A DNA stretch of 64,000 nucleotides from Tamarix chinensis (Eukaryota > Streptophyta > Magnoliopsida > Caryophyllales > Tamaricaceae): contig CM060171.1 in assembly GCA_030549775.1 (NCBI GenBank), positions 140,834,859 to 140,898,858 on the forward strand. The letters run 5' to 3'. The notes under the pieces were generated by a model. It was not told where the DNA came from and made no database searches. It worked only from the letters and a program-made list of their open reading frames with translations. The position numbers and the translations under genes were made by a program. Shown in pieces: positions 33,967-46,710 of the stretch. The first letter of the stretch is position 1, and the number at the start of each line of letters is the position of its first letter.

Positions 33967-34980
33967 TTAAGCAAATTATAACATAATCATCTAATTATGT
34001 ATTAATATAATTATTAATCTATCACTAACTTTAAATTTACTTACATCCTAATCGGGGTTAAAAAAAATAAGGGGTTTAATTTTTTTAATTGTAGACATAT
34101 GGTTTTTTTATTTGGATTTGAAAATAGTAACATATTAATAATTATAATACTAAGTAGACGATTTGATGTAATTTATTTACTAGGAGTGAGTGAGTATAAA
34201 GATTAATCTACAATAGTAAATCAATACAATACTAACAGGCTAATTTAAATATAAAATGATTATATATATTGACTAAAACAAATATTTTATTTGTACAAAG
34301 ACTAAAACGAATAATATTCAAATAAATATTTTATTTTTACAGGAACTAGAAAATATAAAGTTGCAACTCATAGCGAGCAAAAAAATATTTAACTCACACA
34401 CACACACACGTATATATATTCAATCGACTACATTAAATTCTTCAATTCTAATAATGAATAATATTGATGCATAGATATTTTGTTTGACTTGTCGTCTTTG
34501 TCCTTCAAATATTTTCCTATCTTTATTTTTATCTTTTTTAAAGTATACACAAATATAATCTATGATTTATAAAAATATTCTCTCTGTATATAAAAAATTA
34601 TTTTATTAGCGAATTTTGTATAAAAAGAAAAATTCTTTTAAAAAATTATAACTTATTTTTTCATTTTTATTGTCATTTTTTTCTTTTGTTCCATATGCAT
34701 TAAATATTTTAATAAAAAGTATTGATAACATATTAAATCTATATTTATTAGTTCTTTTTAAAATTATATAAAGTATTAAAATAATTTTTTATATGAAAAT
34801 AATATTATTTTTTGGTTTATCTCTTCCGATATTCATCCTTGTACAACATGCTTAATATTTTATAAATTCACTCATATTTAAGCATAGTATTATACCAATC
34901 ATTTCAACTCTCATCCTTCATACATCAAAGAGGTCCATCTCTCTTCACATGAAATTTCTCAACTAATAATAAATAAGAGA
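33967..34980. other. AT-rich intergenic sequence
   Basis: No credible gene. A short (AC)n run lies at 34392-34408. Confidence 0.5.
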
Positions 34981-36125
34981 ATGTTATGTTTACCCTTCAG
35001 GGTCGTCATGTGGCTATGAGCTGGAGTACATGTCATAATATAGTGAAAGTTAATTAATTTTAAAAGTTATTTTATATATGTTGACTCATTAGATATTAAA
35101 TATAATTTAAACTCAAATTTAAGTCTGATAAATTTCTAGGCTCTTTTTTATCAAACTATTGATCTCATTTATCGTCATTAGCATCAGTTTCTATTTTCAA
35201 GAAGATAGCAGTTTAGATTAATGTGTTTCTATTATCAAAAAAAGAATTGTTAATATTTTTAAATGATCACCATTTCCAAAGCACCGATATCTATTTTTAT
35301 TTCTTCTTCTACTTTCGTTTTTTATACCATTCAACTTTCTTCCTTGCACGAGGTCGTTCATTATGATAATCTTTCCTTTTTATCGGTGGTCTTCCCCTTC
35401 TCCTTCTATCAATAGGATCCTTCACATGATTAGAATTATTGTTGTTGCCATCTACTTCAAACCGACAACTTCATTTGGCATTTGGAATCACTCACTTGCC
35501 TTATACCTTGCCAATATTATTCAAGCTTCGAAACATTAACCCATGACTATCTCCGGTGATTTCCTTAGCTTTCAAAATCTATTATCATATATATTTGCTC
35601 ATGAGGAAAAAAGTTAATCAATAAAATAGTTTAAATACAACTAACTTCATGAACAAAGAAACATCGTCAAGTCTTAATTTTGAAAGAAATAATAGTATAT
35701 GCAGAAGCTTATAATTTTATTGCTATGTGGAGGAGTCCAGATGAAAACTAAGAAAAATGAAATGGTATAAAAAAATGAAGTAGAAGAAGAAATGAAAATA
35801 AATATCGATGTAGAAGAAGAAATATAAATAAATATTAGTGCTTTAGAAATAGTAGTCATATTAAAATACTAACCATTTAAAAAAAAATAAAAACACATTA
35901 ATTTAAACCGCTATTTAAAAAAAAATAGAAACTAATACTAATAACCATAAAAAAGATAAATAATTTGATAAAAAAGTGCCGGACTTAAATTTAAATTATT
36001 TTTAATATCTAGTTGGTCAACATTTTTAAAATAATATTTTAAATTAAATAACTTTCACTAATACTATAGCATGCGCTCAAATTCAGTAGCCACGTCTCTA
36101 CGGTCGGTGTGGGTAAACGTAACAT
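34981..36125. mobile_element. 1.15-kb TIR element with ~250-bp inverted ends
   Basis: The left end starts ATGTTATGTTTACCC and the right end finishes GGGTAAACGTAACAT, so the tips are inverted copies. Pairing continues inward through ATAGTGAAAGTTA(A/T)TTAATTT to CAGTTTAGATTAATGTGTTT (left, to about 35240), matched in reverse at 35885-36125. Such long TIRs are typical of Mutator-like elements. TAATAATAA occurs near both outer flanks but not adjacent to both ends, so a target-site duplication is only possible. Confidence 0.8.
35305..35530 (-). pseudogene. AT-hook-containing ORF remnant inside the TIR element
   Basis: On the - strand a frame reads FEVDGNNNNSNHVKDPIDR, then RRRGRPPIKRKDYHNERPR, and stops soon after. 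RRRGRPP is a canonical AT-hook core. A preceding NAK-stop-SC-RFEVDG may be a broken SWIM-like segment, so the piece could be the C-terminus of a FAR1/MULE-type transposase. No DDE domain is visible. Identification is tentative. Confidence 0.4.
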
Positions 36126-36334
36126 CCTCCTAATAATAATAAACATTAAACAGTATAGATAGATGAAAACTTGACTAATAAAATCCTCCATCTACCACTT
36201 CTTTCAGCATTTATACTTTAAGTTCGCAGTAACAATAACCCATTGCGGCCTAAATAACAAATTGTTATTATAAATCTGTTCACGTTATCTAAACGAATTC
36301 CTCGTTGGTCTTATCATTGCGGAAAGCTGTGGAA
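36126..36334. promoter_or_regulatory. Presumed ACX1 promoter and 5' UTR
   Basis: The 209 bases between the TIR element and the ACX1 start hold a weak TATA-like TTATACTTTA at 36211. The transposon therefore ends about 200 bp upstream of the start codon and could have affected the promoter. The start site is inferred. Confidence 0.35.
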
Positions 36335-39300
36335 ATGGAGGGAGGAGCAGGTGTAGATTACCTCGCTGATGAGAGGAACAAGGCTGAGTTCGATGTCGAT
36401 GCATTGAAGATCGTTTGGGCAGGCGGCAAGCATGAATTCGATGTCTCAGATCGTATGGCTCGTCTCGTCGCAAGCGATCCGGTAAATATCTCTCTCATAA
36501 TTAGATCGAGTTCCTATACATTTATTTGATTTCGTTTTGCAATTGAATTCTCTCTCCTTTTCTCTCACCTTTTTTTTTTAATCTGAAATTCGGGAGTATT
36601 CCATTATTAGAAAATCTATAAGGTAACAAGGATGTCATATGTCTATCCGAACGCTTCCTGTATCTTGTTAGAACTGCAGGGACGTTAAACCTTTTTGTTC
36701 ATACAGTTTTTTGATGAAGCGACGGAAACATTTTCTTCGTCCTTACAGGAAGTATCTGACTGGTTTCATCTAGTAAATCGTACATACATACGTAGCTCAT
36801 AGGTCTTACCTGGGTTTTTCAGGCTTTCAAGAAGGATGGTAGAGCTAATCTAAGTAGAAAGGAGCTATTTAAGAACACTTTGAGAAAGGCTGCTCATGCT
36901 TGGAAAAGGATTATTGAGCTTCGCCTCTCTGGTTTGTTTACTGCGTGGGGGGTTTCAATTATTGTACTACAGTTTTTCTATGTTATGGATTTTTGGCGCC
37001 GTACTTATTTCCCTTTGCAAATTTTGATATCTAAACCCTGCTCGATCATTACTTGTAGAGGAAGAGGCTGGTAAATTGAGGTTCTTTGTGGATGAACCCG
37101 CTTATACAGATCTTCACTGGGTAAGATTCTATTCCCTCTCCCCGATTCCATAGCCTTTTTCCTCCTTTTTAATGGGCAGCCAAGATTCCGTTGGGCACAC
37201 TCATTTTGATATCTAATAGTAAAAGTATGCTTGCTTCATTAAGTTTGTGCACGTGTTTGGTGGTTATTGTTCATTTTTAATGTCGACACTATTCATTAAC
37301 TTGTTATCAAACAATTTTGCTCCGTATTCAATAGATCCCTTCATTCAGGCTCATCGAATTTTGGTGGTATCTTTTCCATCTCACTACCATCCAATAAAAG
37401 TTATTTTATTTTTCATCTCAGGGAATGTTTATTCCTGCCATAAAGGGTCAAGGCACTGAGGAACAGCAGAAAAAATGGTTGCCACTCGCTTATAGGATGC
37501 AAATCATCGGATGCTATGCCCAAACTGAACTTGGTCATGGATCCAATGTTCAAGGGCTTGAGACAACTGCTACATTCGATCCGGACACTGATGAGTTTGT
37601 CATCCATAGTCCAACGTTGACTTCTAGCAAAGTAAGCAGATGTCAATTTGTGAATTTTTTCTTGCATTTTCTTTTCCTATCTTCCTAGATTAGGCTTAAT
37701 TAATAGTTTTCTTGGTGAAGTGTGTTTTATTCCTCCTCATTTGTATTCATTGTGGATTATTGTCAGTGACTTAATTCTTCTGACATTTTCCTGATTATTG
37801 TGATCAGTGGTGGCCTGGTGGGCTGGGTAAAGTCTCAACTCATGCCGTTGTATATGCAAGGCTAGTAGCAGATGGACGGGAACATGGAGTGCATGGTAAT
37901 CATCTGGTTTCTGCCATTATAACCACTGTTTTGTTTGTCATTTTTGTGCCAGACAATTTTTACCAATGCATATCCTTCTATCATATGTTGAAGTGCAAGC
38001 TAATGATGTAAACTTATCATTTACCAGGTTTCATTGTGCAACTGCGGAGCATGGATGATCATTTACCTTTGCCTGGTATTACTGTTGGTGATATTGGAAT
38101 GAAATTTGGCAATGGAGCATATAATACTATGGACAATGGAGTCCTGAAATTTGATCATATACGCATTCCAAGGGACCAGATGCTAATGCGGTATGGCCAT
38201 GATTGCTTCTATCAAATATACCCTCCACTATAATAATGCAATAGTTATCGTCAACTCAAAATTTTCAGCTGACAATTTTTTTGACCGTTGTATAAGATTT
38301 TCCTGATTTAACAACTGGAGCACTTCCTCTTGAGGAGCTTATTGATCAAAATAATCCTGCATATTATGGATCAAAACTTATTTTCTCTTTTATGGCTTTC
38401 CAGGGTTACACAAGTCACGAGGGAGGGAAAAGTAGTGCAGTCTAATGTTCCTAGGCAACTTATCTATGGAACCATGGTTTACGTGCGACAGACAATTGTA
38501 GCAGATGCTTCATCAGCATTGTCAAAAGCAGTGTGCATTGCTACTAGGTACAGTGCTGTTCGTCGTCAATTTGGCTCACAGAATGGACATGAGACCCAGG
38601 TACAGCAATGAAGTATTCGTCTACTGTTATTTATGTTTCATTTAAGTATCGAACCTACCGCATAACTTTCATTGTTCCTTGTGGCTTTATTTGTAGGTGC
38701 TCGATTATAGGACCCAGCAAAGCAGGCTCTTCCCCTTGCTGGCTTCTGCCTATGCTTTCAGATTTGTTGGTGAATGGTTAAAATGGTTATATATGGATGT
38801 CAATCAAAGGCTGCAGTCCAACGACTTCTCCACCTTGCCAGAGGCTCATGCTTGTACTGCTGGTTTGAAGTCCTTGACCACCTCTTTTACAGCGGTATGT
38901 GATGCTTAGTGGCCTAGTAGTCTCTCATAATAACGTGATTGCCTGGTTAGTCCTGTATAGATTTGTTTCTTTGCTGCTTGTGATCTTCTCTCTTTTTAAT
39001 TGTATTTCAGTATATATATTGTTTTGCCGCGCATTTGTTATAAACCAACCATGAGTACTGTCGTTTCTTGCTGCCTAAATTGCTCTTAATTAGATATCCT
39101 GGATGGTCTCTGCTCTCTTTTGAAGGAGATGATGAATAAGAGAATAAAATAACTGTTAGGTTGAGTCAAGTGCAGGTGGCTGTGGAGACTTCCGATATAT
39201 TTTGCAGTATCTTTTGTTTGCTTTTGCTGTGTTGCTATCTTATTTGCTGTTGTTGAATTTATATGATGTGGAATTTATTTTGGCTACATGTGGGTTTGAA

Positions 39301-41183
39301 ATGATCTTGCCACGTGTCGAGTATTTTATTGGTGTATGCAGCACAGTTGTTTGGATGTTGTGCCTCTATGTTACTCCTGATGAGCATCTAACTGGATGTG
39401 AAATCCCTCTTGTTGCAAATTACGTATGATGCAGGACGGGATTGAGGAATGTCGAAAATTATGTGGTGGCCATGGTTACCTTTGCAGCAGTGGGCTTCCT
39501 GAATTATTTGCTGTTTATGTTCCTGCTTGTACGTATGAAGGTGATAACGTTGTGCTTATGTTGCAGGTATATCTTCTCTCATGTACCCATTAATTTCCAT
39601 CTCTTATTGTATTATAGATTTTGCCATTGTGGCTGCTGGTTTAGGGCCAATTTTTCTGGTATTAAGCAGGTCTGCAGCTTGAGGGTTCACCTTTTTCTCT
39701 TGTTTAGGTTGCAAGGTTTCTCATGAAGACCGTTTCTCAGTTGGCTTCTGGAAAGCAGCCAGTTGGGACAGCTGCTTATATGGGAAGAGCGGAACATCTG
39801 TTGCAGTGTAAATGTGATGTCCAAGGAGGTATCTTTCTTTCCATCTCTTGCTCGTTTTTTCGTTCTTGGTTTTTTTTATGAGCTGGGCAGTTTTATTTAG
39901 TTAGTTGCATGCAAAATATTAACATCTGATGTTCAAATCCTGCTGGTTGGTTTCGACATCTGCTAAAAGTTGAAGAGGCAATTTTTTGTCTTGCAGCTGA
40001 AGATTGGTTGAAGCCAAATGTTTTAGTGGAGGCTTTTGAAGCAAGGTCTACTAGGATGTCTGTTGCCTGTGCAAAGAGTCTGAGCAAATTTTCAAACCAA
40101 GAAGAAGGTACTTCCTTGCTGTATATTATAATTCAGTTTGTGATTACCTCTAGCATTAAAGTTAGCTGACTAATATCAATTGCTTTTAACTGTGCTTTCA
40201 GGCTTTCTGGAATTGTCAGCAGATTTAGTTGCAGCAGCTACTGCTCACTGCCAATTAATAATTGTTTCCAAGTAAGACTCTAGTCCAAGCAGCTACTGCT
40301 CACGGCCACATACTGTTGTGCACAGATATTTGACATATATTTTCCGTGCATGTTAAAGTGCTGAATTTTTGCAAATCTGGCTAGCCTTTCTCCTTCCCGA
40401 ATTCCTCTTAGTTTTAGATGCTGAGTCTGCAATGGAAAGATAATGGTGAATTAAAATGTACAGCCTTGCTGTAAATGTATTGCTGTGGTTCATAATGTTC
40501 TTCATGTGTGCGACACACGAATCATTAAAATGTACATGAATTAAAGAGAATGGTGAATTAAAATGTACAGCCTTGCTGTAAATGTATTGCTGTGGTTCAT
40601 AATGTTCTTCACGTGTGCGATACACGAATTATTCTTGGCACCGTCACTGTACATCTCAGATACATGCTACGATGATTCATCTTTCACTGTGCATGTTTAC
40701 AGGTTTTTTGAAAAATTGCATCAAGATATACCAGGAAAAGGGGTGAAGGAACAGTTGGAGTCTCTTTGCGGCATCTATGCCCTTTCCATCTTGAAGAAAC
40801 AACTTGGTGATTTTCTCTCTACTGGCTGTATCACGCCAAAGCAAGCATCCCTCGTGAATGATCTCCTGAGATATTTGTATGCAAAGGTAATTGCCCCTCG
40901 TTGTCATGTTCTTCTTTTTCTGTAGATTTTAGTATATTTTGCTTATATAAGCATAATTTGGTTGCTCCATCAGGTCCGTCCAAATGTCATTGCTCTTGTT
41001 GATGCATTCAACTACACCGATCACTTCCTTAGTTCTGTTCTCGGTCGATATGATGGAAATGTGTATCCCAAACTGTACGAGGAAGCTTGGAAGGACCCAT
41101 TGAATGATACGGTTCTTCCTGATGGTTATCTCGAGTATATCCGACCAATGCTCAAAGGGCAACTCCGTGCCTCCAGACTCTAA
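36335..41183 (+). CDS. ACX1: Peroxisomal acyl-CoA oxidase, ACX1 type (14 exons)
   Basis: Flavoenzyme oxidising medium/long-chain acyl-CoA to 2-trans-enoyl-CoA with H2O2 release, the first step of peroxisomal beta-oxidation, also used in jasmonate synthesis. Exons: 36335-36481, 36823-36931, 37059-37120, 37422-37631, 37808-37895, 38028-38190, 38404-38599, 38697-38894, 39435-39566, 39708-39828, 39997-40107, 40202-40271, 40703-40886, 40974-41183. All introns are GT-AG and the sum is 2001 nt, 666 residues, against 664 in Arabidopsis ACX1. The protein starts [32 protein letters not shown] lies in the acyl-CoA dehydrogenase middle domain, and CTYEGDN carries the catalytic base Glu near residue 426. 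The C-terminus is SRL, a PTS1 peroxisomal signal. No stop or frameshift is seen, so the gene looks functional. The in-frame ATG at 36305 is less likely because family proteins start at MEG. Confidence 0.97.
40448..40630 (+). repeat. Tandem duplication inside ACX1 intron 12
   Basis: The ~80-bp segment GTGAATTAAAATGTACAGCC ... CACGAAT is repeated with a period of about 105 bp at 40448-40525 and 40553-40630, with two or three differences. It lies wholly in the intron, so the coding sequence is untouched. Confidence 0.85.
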
Positions 41184-42935
41184 GGGAGCGTGCGTTGTAG
41201 GTTTTCAATACTACATAAATGATCAATAATGTGGCTCTGAATAGTCACTACCCATTAGTAGTCCACATGTTTGCAGAGGCGATCAAGCTTGGACAATGTA
41301 TCTGAAAAAAGAAACGAAAAGAGGGGGTGGGGGAGCATAGTTGAAGGAAACTATATTTGAATTATAATCTGAGAGTGTTTGCAGACGTGAATGCTCAATT
41401 GGATTATGGTGAAAATGTTTTCAACAACTCTTGCATAATTGCCTGTACTAAAACTACATTATATATAGACCCTCCCTGCTTTTTATCAGCAAATTCTTGC
41501 AGTTGCTCAATATACCCTAGGAACGATATAGGATTAATACACTTAGGTTTTTCTCGATGTCGCGGTCGAGCCAATCGACTTTCTATACGTAAAAGATTTG
41601 GCATCAGTAGCTTGAAAAAGTGACCGTTCCAATTAGGCATGAAGCCAGAGAAAAAAATTCATGGGGTCCCAATATAATTAATTTAGAAATGATTTTAAAG
41701 TGCTGTTACTGGGTATTGAACCCAAATTCTCCAACATAGAATAGAGGGGTTCCAACTAGTACAACATGTATATTTTTGTGTTATAATACTATTCTTATTT
41801 ATATATAATATATATTTACAAAATATTTCATAGGATCAGGCGGCTCCACGTGCTCCATACTGGCTCCATCCCTGGTTTCAATGCCTTCGGTCACTAACTA
41901 ATTCCTATAGTGTATTGCTTAGCCAAGTTATTATTCTATCTATTTCACTATAAAAAAAAGGTTATAATAGGCCTCCTAAAATCATTGATATACTATTACA
42001 GAAATATTAGTGTTTTGTAATTAAAATTTAGCTTAATTATTAATTGCTAATGTGGACAAATAGGCCAGAGTATATATACTTTTGGATAAATTCCGTGTAG
42101 GTATCTCCTTAATATTTGGTTTAATACTTTTTGGATATTCTGTATTTTTAATAATTTTTTTGACACTTTTATATTTTAATTTAATTTTACTTTAGCACTA
42201 AATGTAACTAAAATGTTGTTTTCTTTTACTGGTTATATACCTAAGTTAAATTAAATTGACCATTAATGTATCTAAATAACGTTGTTATTACAAATAAAAG
42301 GTATCTGAAAAAACTAGGCCTATAGCCAAGTAGTTTAATGAAGTTAATCAAGAAGTTTTTCTATTCCGGTCTAGGCTCTTCAGCATAGGGATGTGCAAAA
42401 TTAGTTTTTTTTCTCTTTTTTCCGGATATCCAATCCAGTTATATACTGGATAGTCTATGTCTATATCGACATCCTCTAATCCAAATATCTAAAAAACTAT
42501 ATATTAAAAAAAATCAGATACATATGTTAGATATTTATGAAATATCCAAATATTCCAAAATATACATATTTTCAATAATAAAAAACTAATAAAAACATAT
42601 ATCTAAAAAATCCAATATGCACAATCTGGTCTCCGATATCTGATATTCAATATCCATTATCTAATATCCAATTTCATCTATTATTCACAAAATAATCTGA
42701 ATATTTGAAATAAATAGTAATTTTGATATTTTAGTCTATTTTATTTAAATAAATAAATATTATAAGCATGCTAATTATCATGAATTAGTCCAAACTCCAT
42801 AAATCCATAAAACAAATACAAACAAAGTCTAAATTTTATACATAAAATAAAATTGAAATACATTTAGTTACTACATAATTTCCTATCCAAGAAGGTCAAA
42901 TCATCAAGTCTTCAAATTCCGCAAAATCTGAATAA
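41184..42935. other. ACX1 3' flank and intergenic sequence
   Basis: The ACX1 3' UTR probably covers the first few hundred bases; an AATAAT lies at 41224. TAGGGATGTGCAAAATTAG at 42386 resembles the ends of plant hAT elements and could be the left terminus of the element to the right. No further gene is seen. Confidence 0.45.
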
Positions 42936-42999
42936 TCAATGTGTAAAATAGATGGTAAGCCTACAATATCTAAACAAATGGATAAAAATTAGATAAATG

Positions 43000-44448
43000 A
43001 GACACAAATACATTAACAAAGTATAAATAAAGTAAAATAACAAAATGCCAGATTCAATGTGTTTGATCCCCTCGACCAACTCTTTTACTTGAAATTGAAC
43101 TGAATATGATAATATTAAATCATGTGTGCAAACCAATTCTTTTACCATTATTGGCGTAAAAAAAACTACAAAATGGATTGGAAACCTAACCTCTAGTGCT
43201 AAATGTAGACTTAGATGCAACCATAGACATGAGCACAGCTAAAAGATCTTTAGTCATCATAGTATGAAGTTGATAATTTATAGCATTATCTCTCCACAAA
43301 CTAAGGATATCAAAAGTTGATCCAACCATAAGTAAGTTATCCTCTAGGTCATTGTCTAAATCATTTTTACAAAGAGCGAAAGTAATCTCTGTTGTCATTA
43401 TTCCTTCAAATAGTTTACTAATTGGATCAACATGTTCATAAGTGACTTCACTCACATCCACAAAAGAAGAATAAGAGTGGTTAGGGGTTGAAGAAGATGT
43501 ATGCTTAGAGGTATAAAATGCATACAATTCATTTAAAGTCTCATCAACCTCAGCCTACTTGTCAAGTGCAACATCATAATCAAAATGTGTATCTATTGTC
43601 TAATGTACAAACCTCATTTTTCTAGCAGGATCAATGATCACAAATATAAATAGTAATACATTGGTATTTTGAGCCTTTTATCAAAATTGATCATATTTAA
43701 ATTTTATAATTAAAGCCATTGTACTTATGTCAAAATCATCCCCATATTTAACAATACAAATCGTGTTCAAAATGCCACAAATATTTTGCAAATACATGCT
43801 ACTTGTGACATACAAAAAACAATATATCTTCAAAGTTGTCTCATAAATATATGTAAAAAAAGGAAGCAAGGCACATACATGCTCCCAATCATCATCTACA
43901 TTCACACCTTTTAGTTTGCCTATTTCAACATGATATTTCTTATTTTTTTTTTCAACAAATAAAATGCTATTCTAAATTTAAAAGTGGAATCCAACATTAT
44001 ATAGGTAGATTTCCACCTAGTTTCAATATCCAAACACAAAAGTATTGTAGACTCTAATTTCTCTTGCTCAATACAAGTCTTGAATTTGCTCAATCTAGCG
44101 AGAGACTATCTCACATATCTCAAAACACATTGAACTCTAAGAATGTGATTGCTAGACTCTTTCAAACTCTCTTTCACAATAAGACCTAGCATATGAGCAA
44201 CACATTTGATATATAAATAATAACCATTTAAAACTAACTCGCCCCAACCATTGAGTCTTTCTCTCAAATATTCTATACACTTACCATTTTCTCTTCGATT
44301 ACCAATGGTTAAAGTCAACACCATGTCAATATTTCAATCAATCAAACACCTTTTAACAAGCCCACCATTAATCTCACTAGAATGAACAAAAATAGGGCAA
44401 AAATTAATAATCTTTTTGTGGAACATCCAATTCTTCCTAATGAAATTC
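43000..44448 (-). pseudogene. hAT transposase, C-terminal part (decayed)
   Basis: On the - strand, fragments in several frames read as a RICESLEEPER-type hAT transposase in the right order: FHKKIINFCPIF (44430), VLTLTIGNRRENGKCIEYL (44320), GYYLYIKCVAHMLGLIV, DWEHVCALLPFFTYIYETTL (43890), then the C-terminal dimerisation domain with STFDILSLWRDNAIN and VASKSTFSTRG (43190-43330) and VKELVCTHD. Stops and shifts break it at several places. The N-terminal half lies at 49039-49742, separated by insertion E. A live protein would be a nuclear cut-and-paste transposase; this one cannot be. Confidence 0.85.
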
Positions 44449-45419
44449 CCCCGACTTGGGCCGGCCTGCCGGCCCAGCACCTTTCCCCCCCTCGTGGCCC
44501 ATCCCTCTCCCGCGTCCCTTCTTTCTTTTTTTTCCCCCGGCCGGTTCGGCCCGCCCCTTTTTCTTTCTTTCTTTTCTTTTCTGCTGGACCGCCGGTCCAG
44601 CCTCTTCCTCTTCTTCTTCCTCACGACGTCGTCGTCTTCGCCGTCTGCAACCGAAAATCTCGCCGGGAAGCTTAGCTTCAACGGCACGCCATTTCCACCG
44701 GTCATTTCGCCCTTTCATCCCCGTTGACTTCCCTGCAGATGTGACCAATCGATTCAGCCATTCCCGCACGCAATCCTCTTCTTCTTTTTCTCCGATGGGT
44801 CTCGGTCTGCAATAGCAGACCTGCGCCGGTCAGCCTCGCCGGACACGCAAGAACCTAACCCCCTAACCTCCCTCGAAGCTTGTCGTTTTCCGTTCAATTT
44901 TGCCTATAAATAGCCCTAACCACTGCTTGAATCGGGTTCGAAAAACTTGGAACCCAGAGAAACCCCGTCGCGCCGCCCCGCCTTCAGCCGCCATTTCCTT
45001 CGCCGTCAGCCACCCTGTCGCCTACCCTTGCCACCACGATCTTCCCTGCACCTCCCTCTACACAACCACCCCCCGTAGCCTCCCTGCCTTACATCGCACG
45101 TGCCGCCCTGGCCGTGCAAAAATTCCTCCCCGAAACAGCCCTTCCAGCCCTGCGCCACCTTCGTGCCACCGCCGCCGGCCATACCGCCGCTTGCAGCGCC
45201 GCCACCACCCCCCAAAACAACCAGGGGTTCCTGCTCTACCACCCTATACCTCCCATTTCTCCTAGTTTCCCCTTCCCTGGCCTCCACCTCCATTTTTCCC
45301 CTCTCTTCCCTTCCTCCACCGCCGGCGCCGCTGCCGCCGCGCCGGCGCCGGCGCCACCACCTCTCAGCCAGGTTGCCCAACACCCTGAACCCTTAATCTT
45401 AAAAAAAAAATAAAAGTGA

Positions 45420-45888
45420 TTAATGATTTAATATTATTAACTACTATTATTAGTATTAATATGATTAATATCAACATTATCATTATTATTACTTATATTA
45501 TTGTTATTACTAATACTACCACCCTTATTATTATTACTAGGACCCAATCCTCCCCTAAGAACTTCTAATTAATGGTATTAAGCAATACAAGACCCTATTA
45601 AGTTATTGTTATTATTAATATTGCTAGTATTACTATTTATTATCCTTTATTTATTAGCACTACTATTATCGTTACTATTATGATTACTATTATTATTATT
45701 ATTATATCGTTATTATTATTACTCTTATTATTCTTATTGTTATTATAATTATTATTGTCATTTATTACTATTATTATTTTTTTTTATTACTATTATCATC
45801 ATCATCATTATTATAATTATTACTATTGGTGTTATTATTATTATTAATATTATTATTATGAGCATTATTGTCATTATTACTACTATTG

Positions 45889-45951
<63 letters not shown>

Positions 45952-46428
45952 CCATGTTTATTACTCTAACTATGACTGATGTTGTTATTATCTTTGCTAT
46001 TATTATTATGGTAGTATTCTTACTATTATTAGTATGATTAACATTATTATTATTATTACCCTTATCATTATTATTATTATTATCATTATCGTTACTATTA
46101 CTATTATCATGGTTATGTTATTATTATTATTATTATTACTACTACTATTATTATTATTGTTATTATTATTACTATTATTATTATTATTATTATTATTATT
46201 ATCTTTGTTATTATGTTTGTTGTTGTTGTTGTTGTATTTAATGCATTTATTATTTTATCGATTATTACCATCGCTATTATCCTTAACATTATAATTTAAT
46301 ATTATTACCTTAGTATTTTTTTGTTATGCTTAGTATTGCCACAACTATTGTATTATTATTATTATTGTGATTATTATTGTTGTTATTTTTATTATTGTTA
46401 TTATTGTTACTATCACTATTGCTACTTC

Positions 46429-46500
<72 letters not shown>

Positions 46501-46710
46501 CATTATTATTGATATTATCGCTAGGATGATTATGGTAGTGTTATTATTTTATTATTATCGGTAATATTACTATCACTAATGCTACTGCGATTTCAATTAT
46601 TATTATCATCATTATTATCATTATAGCCATTATTATTCTTATTATGAGTACTATTACTATTAGTAGTATTCTTATTATTGTTATTAGTAATTATTATTAT
46701 TAATATTGAA
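45420..46710 (-). repeat. Imperfect (ATT)n microsatellite of copy E
   Basis: ATT repeats with sparse interruptions, nearly perfect at 45892-45950 and 46430-46500. They are in the same relative place and polarity as the AAT tract of copy C. Confidence 0.9.

Noticed and set aside
35674..35859. 61-codon Phe/Ser/Ile-rich ORF in the TIR element
   Set aside because: It derives from a GAAGAAGAAAT-type repeat on the other strand and has no domain.
39202..39429. 75-codon ORF inside ACX1
   Set aside because: It is entirely within intron 8, which has clear GT-AG borders and keeps the reading frame of the spliced protein.
44334..45413. Overlapping ORFs of about 100-125 codons in the C-rich block of copy E
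   Set aside because: Repeat sequence, open in five frames; the only real coding trace is the hAT remnant at its left end.
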